A stretch of DNA of 6,288 bases from NCBI GenBank assembly GCA_016302185.1, contig JAEDOC010000122.1, positions 1 to 6,288 on the forward strand, in the 5' to 3' direction. Below are positions 4,417 through 6,288 of this stretch, in pieces. The stretch is from Clostridium sp. (GTDB lineage Bacteria > Bacillota > Clostridia > Lachnospirales > Lachnospiraceae). Each line of letters starts with the position of its first letter. Position 1 is the first letter of the stretch. Made by a program: the position numbers and the translations under genes. The notes under the pieces were generated by a model. That model was given only the letters and a program-made list of their open reading frames with translations. It ran no database searches and was not told the DNA's origin.

Positions 4417-6288
4417 ATGAGTCAGTACGGTCCTGAATTCTGGAATGGTCCCAGAGCGGCTCACCGCCGTGTGATGATGAAAGCTGCCGGTTACGGTGAT
4501 GCGGATATCCGCCATAAACCACATATCGGTATCCCAAATTCATTTATGGAAGGTTCCCCGGGAACCGCCCATCTTCGTCAGATTGCGGAGGCGGTAAAGC
4601 AGGGAATCTGGGCAGCGGGAGGAATTCCGGTGGAGTTTGGTATCCCGGCCACCTGCGGCAATATTCCCAACGGAGTGGAGGAGATGAAGTATGAGCAGGT
4701 ACTCCGTGATATTGTCTGTATGTCCATTGAGGCGGTCAGCAAGGTACATCAGTTTGACGGTATCTGTATGATTGCTTCCTGTGACAATATTATTGCCGGC
4801 TGTTATCTGGCGGCTGCCCGTTTGGACATTCCTGCCATGGTGGTAACCGGCGGCTGCATGTCGGCGGGAAGCCACTGCGGAAAACAGGTGGTGGAGGCCG
4901 ATATTGACGTGGCCCGCTTAAATGGAAGTGACGAGGAACTGATGGCGGAGATGGAGGAGTGCGTCTGCCCGTCCTTCGGTGCCTGCCCATCCATGGGTAC
5001 GGCCAATACCATGCAGCTGATGGGAGAAGTATTCAATCTGGTGCTGCCCGGAACCTCCTGTATTCCGGCAGCAGATAATCTGAAGATAAGAAAGGCCAGA
5101 GAGGCCGGTGCCTACATGGTAAAAATGACAAAGGAGCAGCTTCGTCCTTCCACCCTGATTACCAGAGAGACGCTTCTGAATGCCATTAAATTCGATATGG
5201 CAATCGCCGGTTCCACCAATGCGGTGCTTCATATTTTATCCATGTCCTATGAGCTGGGTCTCGGAATCACACTGGAGGATTTTGAACAGTGTGCAAAAGA
5301 GATTCCCTGTATCACCGGTGTGATTCCCAGCGGACCGTATACGATCAATGACCTGTATCATGCCGGAGGTGCACTGGCAGTGATGAAGATGCTGGAACCG
5401 AAAATCTGTAAGGATGTCCCGACGATGACAGGCAGTACATGGGGAGAGCTTCTCACGAAAGTGAAGGCGGAGAGCAGTGATGTGGTAAGAAGCCTGGATC
5501 ATCCGCTGTTTACGGTGCCGGGGCTTATGGTTCTGAGAGGCAATCTATCTCCCAACGGAGCGATCATCCGTCCCACCGGCGTACCGGAGGAGATGAAGGT
5601 ATTCTCCGGCAAAGCAAAGGTATTCGACAATGATTCTAAGTCTCTGGCTGCCATTGAGCGGGGCGAGATTGTGCCGGGAGATGTGATCGTGATCCGCTAT
5701 GAGGGCTGCAAGGGCTCTCCGGGAATGAAGGAAATGATGCTGACTACCGATGCGCTGGTAAGCTATGGATTACATAAGAGTGTGGGACTGGTTACCGATG
5801 CCCGGTTCTCCGGCTTTAATTACGGAGCGATTGTGGGCCACGTGTCACCGGAGGCCTATGACGGCGGCAATATTGCACTGGTAGAGGATGGAGATATCAT
5901 AACAGTCGATACGGTCCGGGGTGAGGTGACGCTGGAGGTTCCCCATATTACAACCATTGATTTATGTGAGATCTACGGACCGGCCAAATCGCCGGATGCG
6001 GATCTGCAGAATATCACGATTTTTGACGGGCAGATTGACCGGTCACCCTGCGGAACAGGGACCAGCGCTAAGGTAGCGGCGCTGTGGGCCAGAGGTAAAT
6101 TGAAGCTGGGCGATCCCTTTGTCTATGAGAGCGTGATCGGAACCAAATTTACCGGGCGGGCACTGCGGGAGACGAAGGTGGGCCCATACCGGGCTGTGGT
6201 GCCGGAGATTACGGGAAGTGCTTATATTACCGGGCACAGTCAGTTTCTGATTGATGACGAGGACCCGGTCAAATACGGTTTTTCGCTG
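4417..6288 (+). CDS. chimeric protein: IlvD/Edd-family dehydratase joined in frame to a proline racemase C-terminus (3' end outside window)
   Basis: The frame is open for all 624 codons to the window edge, starting at an ATG behind AAGGAGAGG (4402-4410). Residues 1-508 are an IlvD/Edd dehydratase, an iron-sulfur enzyme family that removes water from dihydroxy acids. Visible marks are NSFMEGSPG (41-49), CDN (122-124), cluster cysteines in CPSFGACPSMGTANTM (Cys184, Cys190), GSTNAVLH (265-272), KGSPGMKEM with Glu439, and DARFSG with Ser465, which aligns to the catalytic serine. Numbering matches E. coli IlvD through residue 124, but metal ligands Asp81 and Lys124 are Gly81 and Asn124 here, so it is a paralogue and may not make valine/isoleucine precursors. 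After EDGDIITVD (490-498) the dehydratase match fades. From about Pro509 the sequence follows proline racemase, through DRSPCGTGTSAK (541-552) to the closing DPVKYGFSL. The last 40-60 dehydratase residues and the racemase N-terminus are missing. Activity is uncertain. Confidence 0.85.
   Translation, partial: MSQYGPEFWNGPRAAHRRVMMKAAGYGDADIRHKPHIGIPNSFMEGSPGTAHLRQIAEAVKQGIWAAGGIPVEFGIPATCGNIPNGVEEMKYEQVLRDIVCMSIEAVSKVHQFDGICMIASCDNIIAGCYLAAARLDIPAMVVTGGCMSAGSHCGKQVVEADIDVARLNGSDEELMAEMEECVCPSFGACPSMGTANTMQLMGEVFNLVLPGTSCIPAADNLKIRKAREAGAYMVKMTKEQLRPSTLITRETLLNAIKFDMAIAGSTNAVLHILSMSYELGLGITLEDFEQCAKEIPCITGVIPSGPYTINDLYHAGGALAVMKMLEPKICKDVPTMTGSTWGELLTKVKAESSDVVRSLDHPLFTVPGLMVLRGNLSPNGAIIRPTGVPEEMKVFSGKAKVFDNDSKSLAAIERGEIVPGDVIVIRYEGCKGSPGMKEMMLTTDALVSYGLHKSVGLVTDARFSGFNYGAIVGHVSPEAYDGGNIALVEDGDIITVDTVRGEVTLEVPHITTIDLCEIYGPAKSPDADLQNITIFDGQIDRSPCGTGTSAKVAALWARGKLKLGDPFVYESVIGTKFTGRALRETKVGPYRAVVPEITGSAYITGHSQFLIDDEDPVKYGFSL
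5941..6288 (+). pseudogene. proline racemase-family C-terminal segment lacking its N-terminal two thirds
   Basis: Residues 509-624 of the chimeric frame match the last ~115 residues of a ~335-residue proline racemase. The order is HITTIDLCEIYG, SPDADLQN, the active-site loop DRSPCGTGTSAK with Cys545, LGDPFVYESVIGTKFTG, VVPEITGSAYITG, and a terminal DPVKYGFSL. It closely resembles the clostridial enzyme as I remember it. That enzyme ends within a few residues of this point, so the stop probably lies just past 6288. The partner cysteine (in an MCGHG-type motif of the N-terminal half) and the substrate-binding start of the protein are absent. The piece alone cannot form the two-cysteine racemase site. 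The lack of stops and the intact motifs imply that the join is recent or artificial. A hydroxyproline epimerase origin is also possible. Confidence 0.75.

Noticed and set aside
4207..5502. Several minus-strand frames opposite the dehydratase part
   Set aside because: They are shadows of the strongly conserved plus-strand gene, and most have His/Arg/Ser-rich compositions typical of antisense reading.
5881..6060. Frameshift or stop at the dehydratase-racemase junction
   Set aside because: Reading each codon through the region gives no stop and no frame change. Both family matches are in the same frame.

Overview
The window looks like a chromosomal segment from an anaerobic Firmicute, most likely a Lachnospiraceae/Clostridium-type gut bacterium. 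The reasons are moderate-GC coding sequence set in very AT-rich intergenic DNA, strong AGGAGG-type ribosome binding sites, sigma-A style promoters, and proteins whose closest remembered relatives are clostridial. This placement is inferred from style and remembered homologues, not from a search.

Layout. Positions 1-276 are AT-rich with no gene I can support. A good sigma-A promoter (277-305) then starts a long leader that carries a molybdenum/tungsten cofactor (Moco/Wco) riboswitch (about 339-433), a tandem 15-16 bp duplication (422-452) and a candidate terminator (476-517). The leader feeds a tungstate ABC transporter operon: tupA (lipoprotein binding protein, 557-1492), tupB (permease, 1592-2284) and tupC (ATPase, 2271-2978, overlapping tupB). 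A long hairpin sits between tupA and tupB. Tungstate brought in by TupABC would be built into the tungsten cofactor, so a cofactor-sensing leader makes a sensible feedback loop.

A PucR-family regulator (2948-4111, minus strand) converges on tupC, and the two reading frames overlap by 31 bp. The 305 bp region 4112-4416 holds divergent promoters for this regulator and for the large gene on its other side.

That gene (4417 to beyond 6288, plus strand) is the most unusual item. Its first ~508 codons are an IlvD/Edd-family dehydratase. From codon ~509 the same uninterrupted frame becomes the C-terminal third of a proline racemase, including the DRSPCGTGTSAK active-site segment. The dehydratase lacks its C-terminal tail and the racemase lacks its N-terminal two thirds with the first catalytic cysteine. 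The dehydratase part also carries Gly and Asn where E. coli IlvD has the metal ligands Asp81 and carbamylated Lys124. This could be an in-frame deletion joining two neighbouring genes, a real chimeric protein, or an assembly join. The divergent PucR regulator suggests the original locus handled an amino- or hydroxy-acid substrate.
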